NCBI GenBank assembly: GCA_002786065.1 | Contig: NHNY01000001.1 | Coordinates: 2,108,001-2,172,000, forward strand | Direction of reading: 5' to 3' | DNA length: 64,000 nucleotides | DNA from: Microcyclospora pomicola | Lineage: Eukaryota > Ascomycota > Dothideomycetes > Capnodiales | Part shown: positions 22,401 through 34,400 of the stretch, piece after piece | Position numbering within the stretch: the stretch's first letter is position 1 | Layout of the letters: every line of letters starts with the position of its first letter | Program-made: the position numbers and the translations under genes | The notes under the pieces: model-generated | What the model was told of the DNA's origin: nothing | Database searches by the model: none | The model's input: only the letters and a program-made list of their open reading frames with translations

Positions 22401-23195
22401 CTCATTCTTGCGCCAGGAACTCTCCTGGTCTAGCAAAACGTCTCAACCCGAGGGGGAGCTCAAACCCCACACTCTCTTTGCACCACCATCTGGCAAAAGT
22501 TTCTGGAGGTCGTCGTTCTCTTGCGGCAGGGATTGGAGCATTTGAATTACTGCAGATGCTATCAAGCTCACGATGATGCATCGGCTGTGTGCGCGTGGTT
22601 GCATGCCTAGCGCTGCTCAGACAGACCTTTCCAGTTTCCAGAATTGGTCAATCAACTCGATATATCCAAACCGATACTTTTGAAGCAAAGTCGTTCGATG
22701 TCCACGCGCCGGGACTTGGAGAGACCAAAAACCACTACACGAGTATGTTCTCAGTGAGACTGCCTGGTCATACGGACTAGTCAATACCTCTCAAGACCCG
22801 CAGAAATATGTTTCGCTGTTGACGAAGCTGGGTCGTGAGCTGCGGCGCACCATATGTCACTGTGTTTTTGGTGCGCAGGTTCAGTCAGTGTACGGGTCAT
22901 GCACGCGACTTTCTGGCATGTCGTTCCTTAAGAATCGCATTTGGTCATTGTCGATTGTTTGCAGGGTTTCGCGACATACAGGACTTGCTATAATTCGCTC
23001 AACAGAATGTTTGCTGGACTGCCCCGCTTCCTGTGCTTGCCCGACGCGTCGCTGATGCTCCCGCGCTCAGAGTAACCTGTTTGGTGGGATTCACCTCGTC
23101 GACCATGCTGACTTTGCCCTTCCAGATTGTTTTCTTTGCTGTTCGCGATGAATGTTGGTATACTCTGGTATAGTTCTCTCTGGCATCGCTAACAG

Positions 23196-26100
23196 AACAT
23201 TAAGACTGCACGAAGGGCCACGCCCGACTCCGAAGCATTGGCTTCATCCGAAGACGAGCGACCATGGCCGTCATCAACAACGTTTGGTACCCTTCCACGG
23301 AAAGATACCGGCGTGCCCGGTCTACCTGGAGGTATCTGGTCTGCCACGAAACGGGGCAGTTTCAAGATGGGCGAGGCAGCCAAGAGAAACATCGCGAGGG
23401 ATGTACGCCTGGGCGGGCCCAACCAAGCGCAATCGTTGATCGGCCTACGACCTGGAAATACCCCTTCACCCGCCCAAAGTAGTGAAGGCGTAAACCAACT
23501 ACCCTTCTCAATACCTCTACAGCCGAAACCGAAAGTTATGAGGTCACTGTCACATTCGCAAGGTCAGCGAGAGATCATGCAAGCCCCAGCTGGCACCCAA
23601 CCAGGAGCTGTGGATCATGCTCTACCTTTAGGATTGTTGGCAGAGGAGGACGCAGACGTGGACGAAATCGACTCCGACTTTGGAGTGCAGTTAACACACA
23701 CAACTTCACACCCACCGATTGGCTCACTCCAGCGCACGGCAACAATGCCCATGAGTTACGAGTCTGCTACTCATGGCTACCGTAACAACAGGTATGATTC
23801 GAGCGATTTCAGTGCCGCGTCACCGCCTGGGAGAAGAGGCAATGACTCTGCGTTTGCCACGGGATTTGCAGTCGGTAAGTGATCTTCTCTGACTAAATCC
23901 TTCTACACTGTTAAAGTCAGCGTCACCACGTAATTTGAGGCACTTTTCGATCCAAAGCAATGTCAAAGGGTAAGGTACAGCTGCGTAAGCCGCTGGTATT
24001 GGAACGTTTGAACTCCTGAGCCATTGGACTCAGCCATGCAGACCAACAACACGATCAGCACGCTTTTGTGTATTCATAAACTTACACCCTTTTGACATAG
24101 AACAACCACACCGACGCGCCGCACAGTGGCAGTCACATCTTGGCTGGGACGATCTCCCTCCGATGCCGAATGAGTCTCGCCGTCATTCTCTTGCTGATAT
24201 ACCTACACGCAGAGGTTCTCTTGACCTAGACGATCCCACTGATGGTCTTGCTAGTTTACGGCAAGGCTTGCAGTCCCAGTCCGATCGCCGATGGGACAGT
24301 GACAGTCAAGGTAGATCGGACATTTTTCGACGACTACCTGGAGCCCAAAGCAGTAAGTACTTGCCATTACACCCGCTTGTTGGTCGCCGGTCCCCCCTTT
24401 GCACCTTTTCTTGCTCTTGCGATGTTCTGGCAGACCCCCAACCTCTGTCGCGACGTGCCTCAATCAACCCCAGGCTGTGTTACTTCATGCCACGCTCTTG
24501 ATACTGTACAGCGTGAGCGTCTTGCTGCGCAGGGGGGTTCGTGAATGATCTCTGTCTCCTCCAAAGAGGAGTATGTTGTACTCGTCATGGCGAAAGTGAC
24601 CGACAAAGTCGCGTCCACGTTGTCGAAGTCTTCGTATGTGGTACGAACCAAAAGACAGTCAACTGGCACATGCATGATCCAGCTCACTAGGCTTTGTACC
24701 ACTCTTGGTGCACTCGCTAGCGCGTTAACTTTCTTCCTGTTTGATCAGAAGGAAGTGAAGGCAGCGAGGCTTCAACCCACTATTGAAGCTCGCCATATTT
24801 CTCTCGCACCATCAACTTTTTTCTCACATCAAGCTCTAAACCTACGTTTCTGACGCGCTTTACATTACAGATACGTCCCCTACCGTTGCCTTAGCTTTGG
24901 CACCGCACAACAATCCCCCCGCACATATCAACGAGACCGGCGATATGAGGTTCTCCGACGATTCAAGTGGCCTACAGTTCAATTTGCCATCCACATACAA
25001 AGTGCCCTACGTTGAGTTGAGCGATGACACTTCTTCCGGACAGCACCAGGCGCGTGATGCTCGCCCCCGCAAGATCCTCTACATTGTTTCATTCAAGTGC
25101 TCCAGGGTAGACGTGTTCTATCTCCACGAGAATACCGGTTTAGACGTTCACGAGGGCGATATTGTGATCGTTGAAGCCGACCGTGGGCAAGATCTTGGCA
25201 CAGTGCAGCATGCGGACGTTACTGCTGAGCAGGTACGTGGCTTGAGTGCCAGTCCTTTACTTTGTTCAAAATGCCGACTGACGCGTCTGTACAGGCCAAG
25301 CTCTATAAAAAGAAGTACTCGGAGGAGCAGTACAAGTGGTTGATGATGTTCTCCCGCAACAATGCCCAAGGAAACGTGAACCCTAATGCACCTCAAAACT
25401 TTGCCGAGAGCAATCGAAATCCTATGCTCGCCAACGCTCCAACCACTGTGGCGGGCATGACCAGAGAGTCGGGCTCCCTGAAGCCCAAAGCCATCAAACG
25501 CTTGGCTGGCGCACATGAAGTCAGGATGCTCGCGGAAAAGGAAGGGAACGAAGCCAAGGCGAAGCGAACCTGCCAGCAGAAAGTCGCACACTTGCATTTG
25601 GAGATGGAGATTCTCGATGCAGAATTCCAGTGGTAAGTCCCACCGAGCAAATTCATTGACTCACTTACAGACGTGACACTGATTTCGTCCAAATAGGGAT
25701 TTTCAGAAAGTCATTTTCTACTACTACGCGGACAAGTATATCAACTTCAAGGACCTCATCACCGAGCTGTATCGCATCTACAAGTCACGTATCTGGCTTT
25801 CCGCAGTCAACCCTGCCAGCTTCTCCCAACACGCCATGGGTCAGCCACCAAGCGGAATCGGTCCTGGAGCGATCACAATGGGCGACAATGCCTTCAACGC
25901 CCTTACTTACAGCCCCGTTGATCCTGACCCCTACGGTGCTGTCCGCCCCTACTCGATCGAACAGACCTATACGCCAAATTACCCGAGCATCCCCGGTGTT
26001 GTGAACAGCTTCGCGTCGCACAACCGTGCCCAGAACGAAAACATGTCCAGCGCCATGTATCCTGCCACTGCGCCCAACGCCGCCATGCATCAGCATGGTA

Positions 26101-26507
26101 GCCTTTCGAACTACAACTTCTACTACGAGCGTGCTGGTGGCAACGAGCAGACCGCAACCCACAACAGACAGTTCAATACGTTGCAGCACAACAACATGAT
26201 GGGCGATCAGTACGCGTACAACAGCAACCAGCGCGGATATGGAGCTGGCCAGCGTTCAATTGCCCCTCATCAGAATGCCCATTTCGCCTTCCAACAGCAC
26301 CACGGACCTTCCGCCCCACCCTTCCATCCTCAGCAGCAGCAACTTCAGCAGCCGCAGAACTGGTTGAATCCGTCTTACGGCGCACGCGGGAATGGCGCAC
26401 GCGAGCCTGCTGTTGATGCCGAGTTTCTCGATCGTGTCCGCAACCTCGGCATCGGCAACAACGGTACCCGTAACAATCGTGCAGACGACGCGTCGCGCGA
26501 GCAGTAG
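23196..26507 (+). CDS. Psp1 C-terminal-domain protein
   Basis: Five exons were traced: from about 23196 to 23874, then 24101-24352, 24871-25232, 25295-25632 and 25697-26507; all donors match GTAAGT or GTACGT and every join keeps frame. The Psp1 domain spans exons 3-5: RKILYIVSFKCSRVDVFYL, GDIVIVEADRGQDLGTVQ, then AKLYKKKYSEEQYKWL, MEILDAEFQWDFQKVIFYYY and FKDLITELYRIYKSRIWL. The same fold occurs in bacterial RicT; yeast Psp1 was found as a polymerase-mutation suppressor and is Asn/Gln-rich. The N-terminus has ARRATPDSEALASSEDE, and the tail is Asn/Gln/His-rich and disordered. The 5' end is not settled: the frame opens only after a stop at 23190, so the ATG lies in an earlier exon; ATG AAT at 23148-23153 joined through a short intron is one possibility. 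Confidence 0.78.
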
Positions 26508-27355
26508 AAGCGCTTGTGGCAAGAAGGTATGCAGTCTAGAGCCACGAGCGCGGACACGACGAAGATGACACAGCACAGAGAAGCTGGCGATTCGGAGGGC
26601 TGTAGGATACGGTGTGGCTGAGGGAACCAGTCTGATGCAGTCGGCGATCTGGAGAATTCAGGTCTGACGACAACGAGATCGAGAAACAGATGGTGATGAT
26701 GGCTATAGATGGTCCACGGTAAACACTTCAAGACGCGACAGCGGCCAGAAGTTACAGCGTGATAGCAGTCAAGGAAACATATATGACTGTTCCATCCACC
26801 ACTTGCATTTTCTGCTGTTCTCCACCTCTCTTAGCATTCCAACCGATTGCTCACCGCTGAAATTTCTGATAGGTACCCCTCCATTTCTGGGCACCAGTTT
26901 GACTGAGAGGTGACGCGTTTACAGGTAGGATCACGGGAATGGTCTTGTTGTTATCAGAGTCATGCTGCTCAGTGGAACGACAAGTGTAGTTGACTCTAGG
27001 CAGGACGCGCTACCTTCATCGCAGCCTACCTTATGTTGCATGACATAAGTCTGTGGGCGTTGCAGAAACGACTCCCGAAGCATGTGCTAATCTGCATACA
27101 CAGTTCAGTCCATCCCACTTCACTCCACTCCACTCCACGCCGACGCGACGGCATTGCGTGCTCGAATTTCGTCCTCGCTCTACAACTGTGACCCCGTCGC
27201 GGCTGTCCCTCGCTGGCATCTTTGAGCCTTGTCTACTGGCTTCAGAACAAGGAGTGAAGACTCTGACGCCTTACCTATCCGCAAACTCTCCCGGCCGAAC
27301 TCACCTACATACACACACGCCTACGCATAGACTACAGATTGCGAGAGTTTCCGCA
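26508..27355. other. Intergenic spacer with pentamer repeat
   Basis: An 0.85-kb interval between two plus-strand genes, holding the 3' UTR of the Psp1-domain gene and the promoter of the next. A CACTC pentamer is repeated at 27121-27138. Small ORFs on either strand carry no domain. Confidence 0.5.
27121..27138. repeat. CACTC pentamer microsatellite
   Basis: Three perfect tandem copies of cactc plus a partial fourth, about 220 bp upstream of the start codon at 27356. Short and probably without function beyond base composition. Confidence 0.7.
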
Positions 27356-28156
27356 ATGACCAGCTTCATCAGCGACGCCGAAGCGTCCGACAACGAGCAG
27401 GTCGACATCGGCCGCATCCACAGCCAGTAAGCGCATCGCCACCCGTACAACAGAGACATCACGAAGACTTCTAGCCCGTCTCTTCACCTCGTTACACATA
27501 CTGACGACCATGACTCCCGCCAGAGCAATGGTGCTGAACAAGCGCAGTCCCGCCTCGCTCGAGCGCACCAAGCAAGCGGTGGTGCAGGATACACGCAAAT
27601 TGCTCGAGTTGCTGGCGACGCAGCAGCAGGATAGGTGAGGCATTGATAGCGGTTTGAAGCCCGGATCGCGGAGGATCAGTGCGCTGACGACTCACCATGT
27701 GTGCCGTGGCGTAGTCTCGCGACGCAGCAGACGTTTCGAGTTGAGATCGAACAGATAGTCGAAGCCAGCTTGGAGGTGGGACAGGCCCAGCGCGACTTCG
27801 CATATGCTTTAATCTCGTCGCAGGGCCCGCTAGACCAGCTCGCGAGCAGCTATCAGGAGGCTGAGCAGGTTCTTGCTGCGGCCGAGGTGCAGAGCCTCGC
27901 AGAAACATTTGTCCGTGACCACGCGCAGACGGTCGAAGTATTGGGAGCGGGGCAACGTGTTGTAGCGCGGTCGCTGGCTGGGGGTGGAGGAGCAATGCTG
28001 ACACGGGAGGAGGAAGAGCGGGATGGGCAGGCCGAGAGGCTGTTTGACCTGAGACAGGGAAGGGGAGCTCAGAAGGTTGGAGTCGAGGTGGAGACTGGGC
28101 TGGAGGCGATTGAGAAGATGGTCAAGAAGGCTGCGAGGGTGCTGCCGAAGGAGTGA
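27356..28156 (+). CDS. Unrecognised 207-aa helical protein
   Basis: Three exons, 27356-27426, 27524-27634 and 27715-28156, with introns of 97 and 80 nt (donors GTAAGC and GTGAGG, acceptors CAG and TAG). Both joins keep frame, giving MTSFISDAEASDNEQVDIGR, then RIHSQAMVLNKRSPASLERT and LLATQQQDSLATQQTFRVEI. The protein is predicted by eye to be largely alpha-helical, with heptad-like Leu/Ala spacing at about residues 35-130, a short acidic N-terminus, a glycine patch (AGGGGAM) and a charged C-terminal helix ending KKAARVLPKE. There is no signal peptide, membrane span or Cys motif. I do not recognise the family; a small coiled-coil subunit of a larger complex would fit, but that is a guess. Support for being real is the clean splicing pattern and consistent coding composition. 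Confidence 0.6.
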
Positions 28157-28543
28157 TGGATCGCATGGGCGCTCCACCTTGTGTGATGCCGCTGCGAGGA
28201 CTCTCTACCCCGTGGTGGGTATGGCGGCGAAGCGTCACGGGAAACGTGACCATGGACGAAAAGCTCGCTTTCATGTCGAGGAGATTCCCTAGCTGAACAT
28301 GACCGTCATGATATCTGACATATACGTAGAAACAAAACAACCTCCAATGCGCGCACACACCCTTCCTCTTGATCATCGAACAGTCCGACACGACACCGAC
28401 ATCTCACTAGCAGCAATCTGATCCCAAATATTTTTTCACTCTGCGTTACCATCTGCGATAAGATAAGAAGAACAGAAGTCGAAACTGCTCGATCCTCTCC
28501 ACGAAGGCGTCTGACGTTGATCGGCAGCATCAGATCATGATGC

Positions 28544-28551
28544 TATATAAG
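28544..28551 (+). promoter_or_regulatory. TATA-box-like element
   Basis: The 11-mer ctatataaggg (28543-28553), identical to the element near 13399, lies about 110 bp upstream of a small ATG-started ORF. This spacing fits a TATA-driven transcript, but no transcript evidence is available. Confidence 0.35.
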
Positions 28552-28553
28552 GG

Positions 28554-28568
28554 AAGGTAACTTACCTT
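28554..28568. repeat. 15-bp perfect palindrome
   Basis: aaggtaa-c-ttacctt is a perfect inverted repeat with a one-base centre, immediately downstream of the TATA-like element. It could be a dimeric factor site or chance. Confidence 0.5.
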
Positions 28569-28656
28569 TCGATCTGCATCCTGGGAGGTTCATTACACGG
28601 CACGGTCAAGAGATAGGGATACCAGGGACATAATCAAGGCGAGCGCTTCGACGTTC

Positions 28657-28782
28657 ATGATGGTCGCTCCAATGGCTAGCCATAGTCTACCAACTGAAGT
28701 CGCAAAGCAACAGGCTACATCATATTTTGCTCGTCTATTATGCCAGGCATCTACGCGGGCATTGCTTGACTTCGGTCGCTAA
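28657..28782 (+). CDS. Candidate 41-aa small ORF
   Basis: Begins with tandem ATG codons, reads MMVAPMASHSLPTEVAK and ends LLDFGR before TAA. No signal peptide or domain. The only support is the TATA-like element about 110 bp upstream and the lack of any other gene nearby; 41 codons is easily reached by chance. Confidence 0.18.
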   Translation: MMVAPMASHSLPTEVAKQQATSYFARLLCQASTRALLDFGR

Positions 28783-30207
28783 TGTATTCACCTAGAATAG
28801 TTTGGGGCTGGTTGTTGAGTACGCAGGTGGGAAGGTAGCCGTGTACGCAGACATGTATAGATAATCTAGTCTGATGACCCATGACAATGACGCTTGAGAT
28901 GCGGTATCATGAGTAGGGTATCTGTTGAACGTTGAAGCGAGGCGGCTTTGCTATAAGGGACTGACGAAGTCATCATGAAGTACACATGCCGTTCTTCTCA
29001 TGGTCCCTCAACGTCACCGGGTTACTGTGCATACGCTGATTCTGTTCACATGATTCTGAAGGAAGACGCCGTGAAGGAAGGATTTTGTGATGATCAAGGC
29101 AATGCTGTCGCGAACATGTAAGCTTCACAAGTTTGAGCAAGTCGTAGCGATGCAATTCGCGGAGTGGAGCTCCATTATCACAAGTGCTTGAATCAACAGG
29201 ATAACGATCACGAACCCATGCCAGCATGTGAAGGCAGCAAGGGTGAAGATTGACATGAAGATGGGTATCGTCGTCACGGGTCGGCGGCTGATGTTCATCG
29301 CACGTGAAACGATTCGAGCTCTACCCGAAGCGACGAAACAGGGGTGCCATGCTCGCCGAATTTGGACGAGGCCAATGGGACTACTGTACAGTAGCGGCGA
29401 CGGGTACTTGGCCAAGCACTTCGATAGATCGAAAATCTGAACCGGGGCCTGATGGCGACAGGTGTACGCATCTTGTATCGTACAGTATGCCGTATTTGTG
29501 CGATGGTTAGTGAACCTGTGTAGGAACACAATATCGCATTATTGGTCATGTTGGGCAGCTGTCGCGATCAGAATCAAGCAATCGACTGGCGATGATTCAA
29601 TGACTGCCAACATTGTGGATAGTGCCGGAGAGAGGGATCGAAGATCGATGGCTCCCAGCGACTGCACGTGAATATGCTTGCTATGATGGTAACTGCTCAT
29701 CAGGCTGGTGAGAGAGCATAGGCACGCGGAAGCCTCCGTGCGTGAAGTGTCTCGGCATACCCATGCTCGCTCGTGTTCCATACTGAGACCAGGCAGATGA
29801 CGACAGGGGGGATGCTTGCAGTAGAATGTCAGTAAGATTGGCATGCAAGCCTGCACCATCGCATCGGCGGGGACAACCCTGATCGCGCTGAAGGGATGTT
29901 GTATCCATGCTGGCAGATAGAGGCGGACACTTTGGTCTGAGCAATACCGAATAGTCTCACGATTCGTATCCGGGGACCAGGTATTGCAAACGGTAGATCT
30001 GATCGATATTCAATGTTGAAGGATTACGTGTGGCAGTGATCTGAGCGTTGGCGCGGAGCCGGGGGGGCAGAGCCTCATCGATGAAGATCCGGCCAAGCCA
30101 CATCCACCTTCCTAGTTTGGTTCTCCTGCAAATTCTCGACTGCCGGCGGGAGTAGCGAACCAGGGCACCAATCCCTGGACGGTGGGCCATCGGTATGCTG
30201 CCCCCCC

Positions 30208-30419
30208 NNNNNNNNNNNNNNNNNNNNNNNNNNNNNNNNNNNNNNNNNNNNNNNNNNNNNNNNNNNNNNNNNNNNNNNNNNNNNNNNNNNNNNNNNNNNN
30301 NNNNNNNNNNNNNNNNNNNNNNNNNNNNNNNNNNNNNNNNNNNNNNNNNNNNNNNNNNNNNNNNNNNNNNNNNNNNNNNNNNNNNNNNNNNNNNNNNNNN
30401 NNNNNNNNNNNNNNNNNNN
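30208..30419. other. Assembly gap flanked by poly-C
   Basis: 212 undetermined bases, preceded by seven C residues (30201-30207) and followed by 22 C residues (30420-30441). The true sequence probably includes a long C homopolymer that broke the assembly; the gap length may be nominal. Reading frames across it are meaningless. Confidence 0.95.
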
Positions 30420-31471
30420 CCCCCCCCCCCCCCCCCCCCCCGGGCTGGACTATCCGCTTCCACGGTATGGGTTTGGTGCACGAGCGGTCTTTGCAGCGGC
30501 GAATTTCGAACAGGCGCATGAGTTGGGAGGGACCAGCAATCGCAACTGACGAGATCTCGAAACTGAATGCCGCAGCTCGTGCCAACACAGTGGGCACGGC
30601 ATCGGAGAAGAGGTGCCGGCAGAGGGGCCGGTGCGAAGGGGAAAATGCAGGCACATGGATAAGGTACTCACCCGGTAGGCCCGATGCGAGAACAGTCGGT
30701 CGGTATGTACATGTGCACGTCGGGGAGTGAGCTCGAGGTCGAAATCGAGATTTGCACGGCGGACATGTGAGAATGCTGTACCGCCGTACCTGCATTCCAC
30801 GCATCTTCCGTCCATGTGGCATTCTTAAGTGAACGACTCCAGTAGTGAAGGCCTACTGCAGTCCATCCGTCACGCCAGCATCACCGCACTCTCATCATCA
30901 TCCTATTCCTACCTATGTACATGCCCCATCGCCGCGGCAATCTGGATCTCGGCCTCTGACAACGGCGGGTGTCCGCGACCCCTACCTCACGCTGCCCAAA
31001 CTCTACTCGCTTTAGTGTCGTGGGGAGCTATGAGATGCGCCGGCCCACTTGATACCAGTCCACACACGCCACTCGAGCTTTTCAAGCCTTTCGACACACA
31101 CCACTGACCCTAGGACCGCTTCGTGCGGTGGTCGTCACGATCACTCCATAGTGCCATCCTCACCCTGGTCTCCGTCCTCCCTGACCCGTCAAGCCCCTAC
31201 CTTCAGCCCCGCGACCAAAAGACCCTGTACTGCCTTGTCCTTCTTATACCTCGCCCACTGGCCCTGCGCGCCCGCTCGAGCCAGTCCCGAGGCTCGACGT
31301 CCTGGAGCTGGCATTCATCGCCAGGCCTCCCTACCCACAAGGCTGGAGCGCAACACCAGCAACAGCAGGGAGCGGCGCTCTGCCGCTGTCTGGCGGCTCT
31401 CGCGGTCTGCCACTGCCCACAAGGCCCAGACGTACGAGGAAGCCGACCGCGACGACCCCATCCCCGAAGAA

Positions 31472-34400
31472 ATGCCACCGGCGCAGGACCGTGAGGATGA
31501 CTCCGGCTCGGACTGCAGTGAATTTCCTGCCGAGCAGTGTGAGGATGACCGCTGCAATGGCCCCCGACTGCCCATCTGGCACTGTGTAGATTGCGATAGC
31601 TCGTATTGCAGGTATGTACCAGGTGTCGAGCTGACTACCCTCGGAAATCTCAGGAATACTCATATGTCATTCGTAGCGACTGTTGGCCGCTGCAAGGACC
31701 GCACAAGCGCAACAAGAAAGGCCGTGATGGCGTGCCCCACGAGAAGACCAACCCGGTCGTCGTACGGAGGCTCAAATCAATCTTGAATCCCACCAGGAAG
31801 GCGGATGAGATCCAGCGCATGCACGAAGAAGATGGCGCGACCAAGTGGTTCGGTGTAGCCCGTGATCTGACCGGAAGACCGAACTTCGAAGACTACGGCC
31901 GATATGCCACACTCATGTCGAGCATCTCACCTATCGAATCCATGGCCAATCGCTACCCGCAATTGGTGTCTTTCATTGGCGTGACGAACGCTGGCAAATC
32001 AACTCTGATCAAGTTACTGGTCAATCACGACGAGGAGAACAATCATCCAGACCGGGCATCTCTATTTCCCTCACCGATCGTCGGCAGCGTGGTGAACGAC
32101 ACTCTACCCACGTCTGGAGATGTCCATCTCTACGCCGACCCGGCTACTCATGCAGAACAGTTACCCATCTTATATGCCGATTGCGAAGGTTTCGAGGGTG
32201 GCGAAAGAACACCACTAGGCGCACGCGCACGAAGAAGGGCTCGTTCCGATCCTAACAAAGCAGAAGCAGATCGTGCAAACGTCCACTCACGAGTGATCGA
32301 ATGGGCCACCACCGAGGAACAACGGCAACGTGAATACGCCGTGACTGCCCTCTACCCACGACTACTGTATACATTCTCCGATTGTGTCGTTTTCGTGCTC
32401 CGCAACCCCAAGACGTTCCAATCTGCAGTCTTGACCAAGCTTCTGGAATGGGGTGTCGCCGCGCTGGAAAAGTCGATCAACCAGCCGGCACTCCCGCATT
32501 GTATCGTGGCGGTCAACGGAACCGATCCCAGTGTGGATGACCGAGAGTGGGACATCAATTATGCAACACAAAGTCTGCTAACATCCGTTCACGGAGCTCT
32601 CGATTATGTTGAAGGCGTGCCACGCTTCCGAGAGTTGGCGGAACATTGGAGATCACTCGGTAAGCACATTTACACCGTCGAGGATCTCATTCTACGATAC
32701 TACAGCTCCTTTAAGGTGGTGCGCATCCCCAGCAAGCCACGATACATGACGATCAATGAACAAATCGGGAAACTGCACGATGTCATCAAGAGCAATTGCG
32801 AGGATTCGTTCCGAACGAAAAGACGGGCTCGCATGTTGACCAACGCAGACGAACTTAATGTATACCTCCAGAGCGGATTCGACCACTTCACGACCCATCT
32901 GGACATTCCCTTCAACTTCATGCAGATCTCCCTCCTCCGTAATCCCATCCCAAACGATTTCGGCGGGCACATTCTGCAGCTGTGCTCCACGATTAGTTCA
33001 CAACAGCCGAACCACCAACCAGGTCGCGTCGCCTGGATGTTTGAGAAGCTGAGCGTCATGCTCTCATCGTGTGTATTGCTGGATTGTGCTCGCTTCCGCA
33101 AAGGCCGAGTCGATCAGCTGTTCGCCAACTACGAAAAGTTCTTCGATTACGCCATGGGCGAGTACTTGGAGCTGCACTACCCTTGTTCATATGTGAGTGC
33201 CGATGGAACGCGGCAGTGTATGTTGGTCAAAGCCCGCCATATGCCCAAGGGACACCAGGACGAGAAGGGCATCATAGCGGCGGGAGACTACGAAGCAGCC
33301 TTTGACTCGACTTTCTTACAACAATGGAAGGCTCAGCTGCGATCGGCTATCGAGGGCATCCATCGCGACTTCTCGTATGAACTGGAGCAGGTGTCGAATG
33401 ATGACGTCCAGGCCATCCCGGAGGACCGCATCGCGCTTGATCTCCACATCGAATATCTCAACCAGTTTTACGAGTCGGTAGGTCCAGCCACGGCGATCTG
33501 CAGTCACGCCACCTGCTTCTGCTGCTTGATGGATGTTCCCGAACACCCGCTTCCTTGCGGTCACGTCCTGTGCACAGCTTGCATTAAAGCGTACGGCAAG
33601 CAAGGCAAGTCAGTCGTGGCATTGCCGTGCTGCCCGCTACATCGAGAATCCACCAAATGGGCGAAACCAGCTCTCATTAAATTCAAGCCCGCCAATGCAG
33701 GTATCCGTGTTCTGTCCCTGGACGGTGGCGGAATTCGTGGTATCGTGCAATTGGAAGTCCTACGAGCCATCGAGCAGGCCATGGGAGGCTTCCTGCCGAT
33801 CCAGTCGTTCTTCGACCTGATTGTTGGTTCCGGCACGGGTGGTCTACTTGCGGTGGCCATGTCAATGAAAGACCGCTCGATTGATTCGTGCTTGGATATG
33901 TTCAATGTGCTCTGCGACCATGCTTTCACGCCCCGCCTCAAGGGCATTCCGGTCATCAGCCAGCTGGCGCAGGTATTTGGCAGCGGTCCAAAATACAAGA
34001 CGAAGCCACTTTACGCTGCGCTGAAGACCGCTTTCACGGAAGAGGATGAGCTATTCGGTGGTGTTGGTCGGATGAGGATGGGCTCCAGAGTTGCGCTCAC
34101 GGCGAGTAGTGTTACCGGCAGAGACTCGATTTTGCTGGCTAGCTATCGACGACCGGAAGATGTTCTTCCCGCTTACCAATTCGAACGTCCTCACGAACCG
34201 GAGATGGAATTGAAGATCTGGCAGGCTGTAGCGGCAGCATTAGCGACGCCTACGTATTTCCGGCCATTCAACTTCCACTCCAAGACATACCTAGATGGCG
34301 GCATCCGATGTTCGAATCCGGCGTTCATTGCAGATCGCGAGCGCCGACTTATTTGGCCTGATGTGGGTGAGCCCGATCTCTTCCTTTCTCTAGGCACGGG

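Larger units (their letters stand above)
18455..23147. other. Gene-poor 4.7-kb interval
   Basis: No complete gene recognised between the E2 and the Psp1-domain gene. Many short overlapping ORFs are present on both strands. The most protein-like pieces are an F-box-like start at 18819-18914 and a minus-strand frame within 20587-21183 that contains a helical segment (MEQTQSSLRELKLVFADVQR) but lacks a good start. A 13-bp tandem repeat is at 19390-19418. The stretch could hold decayed genes, noncoding RNA or unrecognised multi-exon genes. Base composition is not strongly AT-skewed, so repeat-induced mutation is not obvious. Confidence 0.5.
28157..31471. other. Gene-poor 3.3-kb interval with assembly gap
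   Basis: No confident gene. It contains a TATA-like element with a nearby palindrome (28544-28568), a 41-codon ORF (28657-28782), and a stretch of unknown bases bordered by C runs. A minus-strand frame at 29125-29529 is open but lacks ATG. From about 31049 the frame of the downstream patatin-like gene is already open for 141 codons without an ATG, so part of this interval may be 5' UTR or an unrecognised first exon of that gene. Confidence 0.5.

Noticed and set aside
29125-29529. 134-codon minus-strand frame with a hydrophobic segment
   Set aside because: Begins at GTG, no supporting motif, and overlapping ORFs in other frames are equally long.
30112-30822. ORFs spanning the run of unknown bases
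   Set aside because: They exist only because undetermined bases contain no stops.
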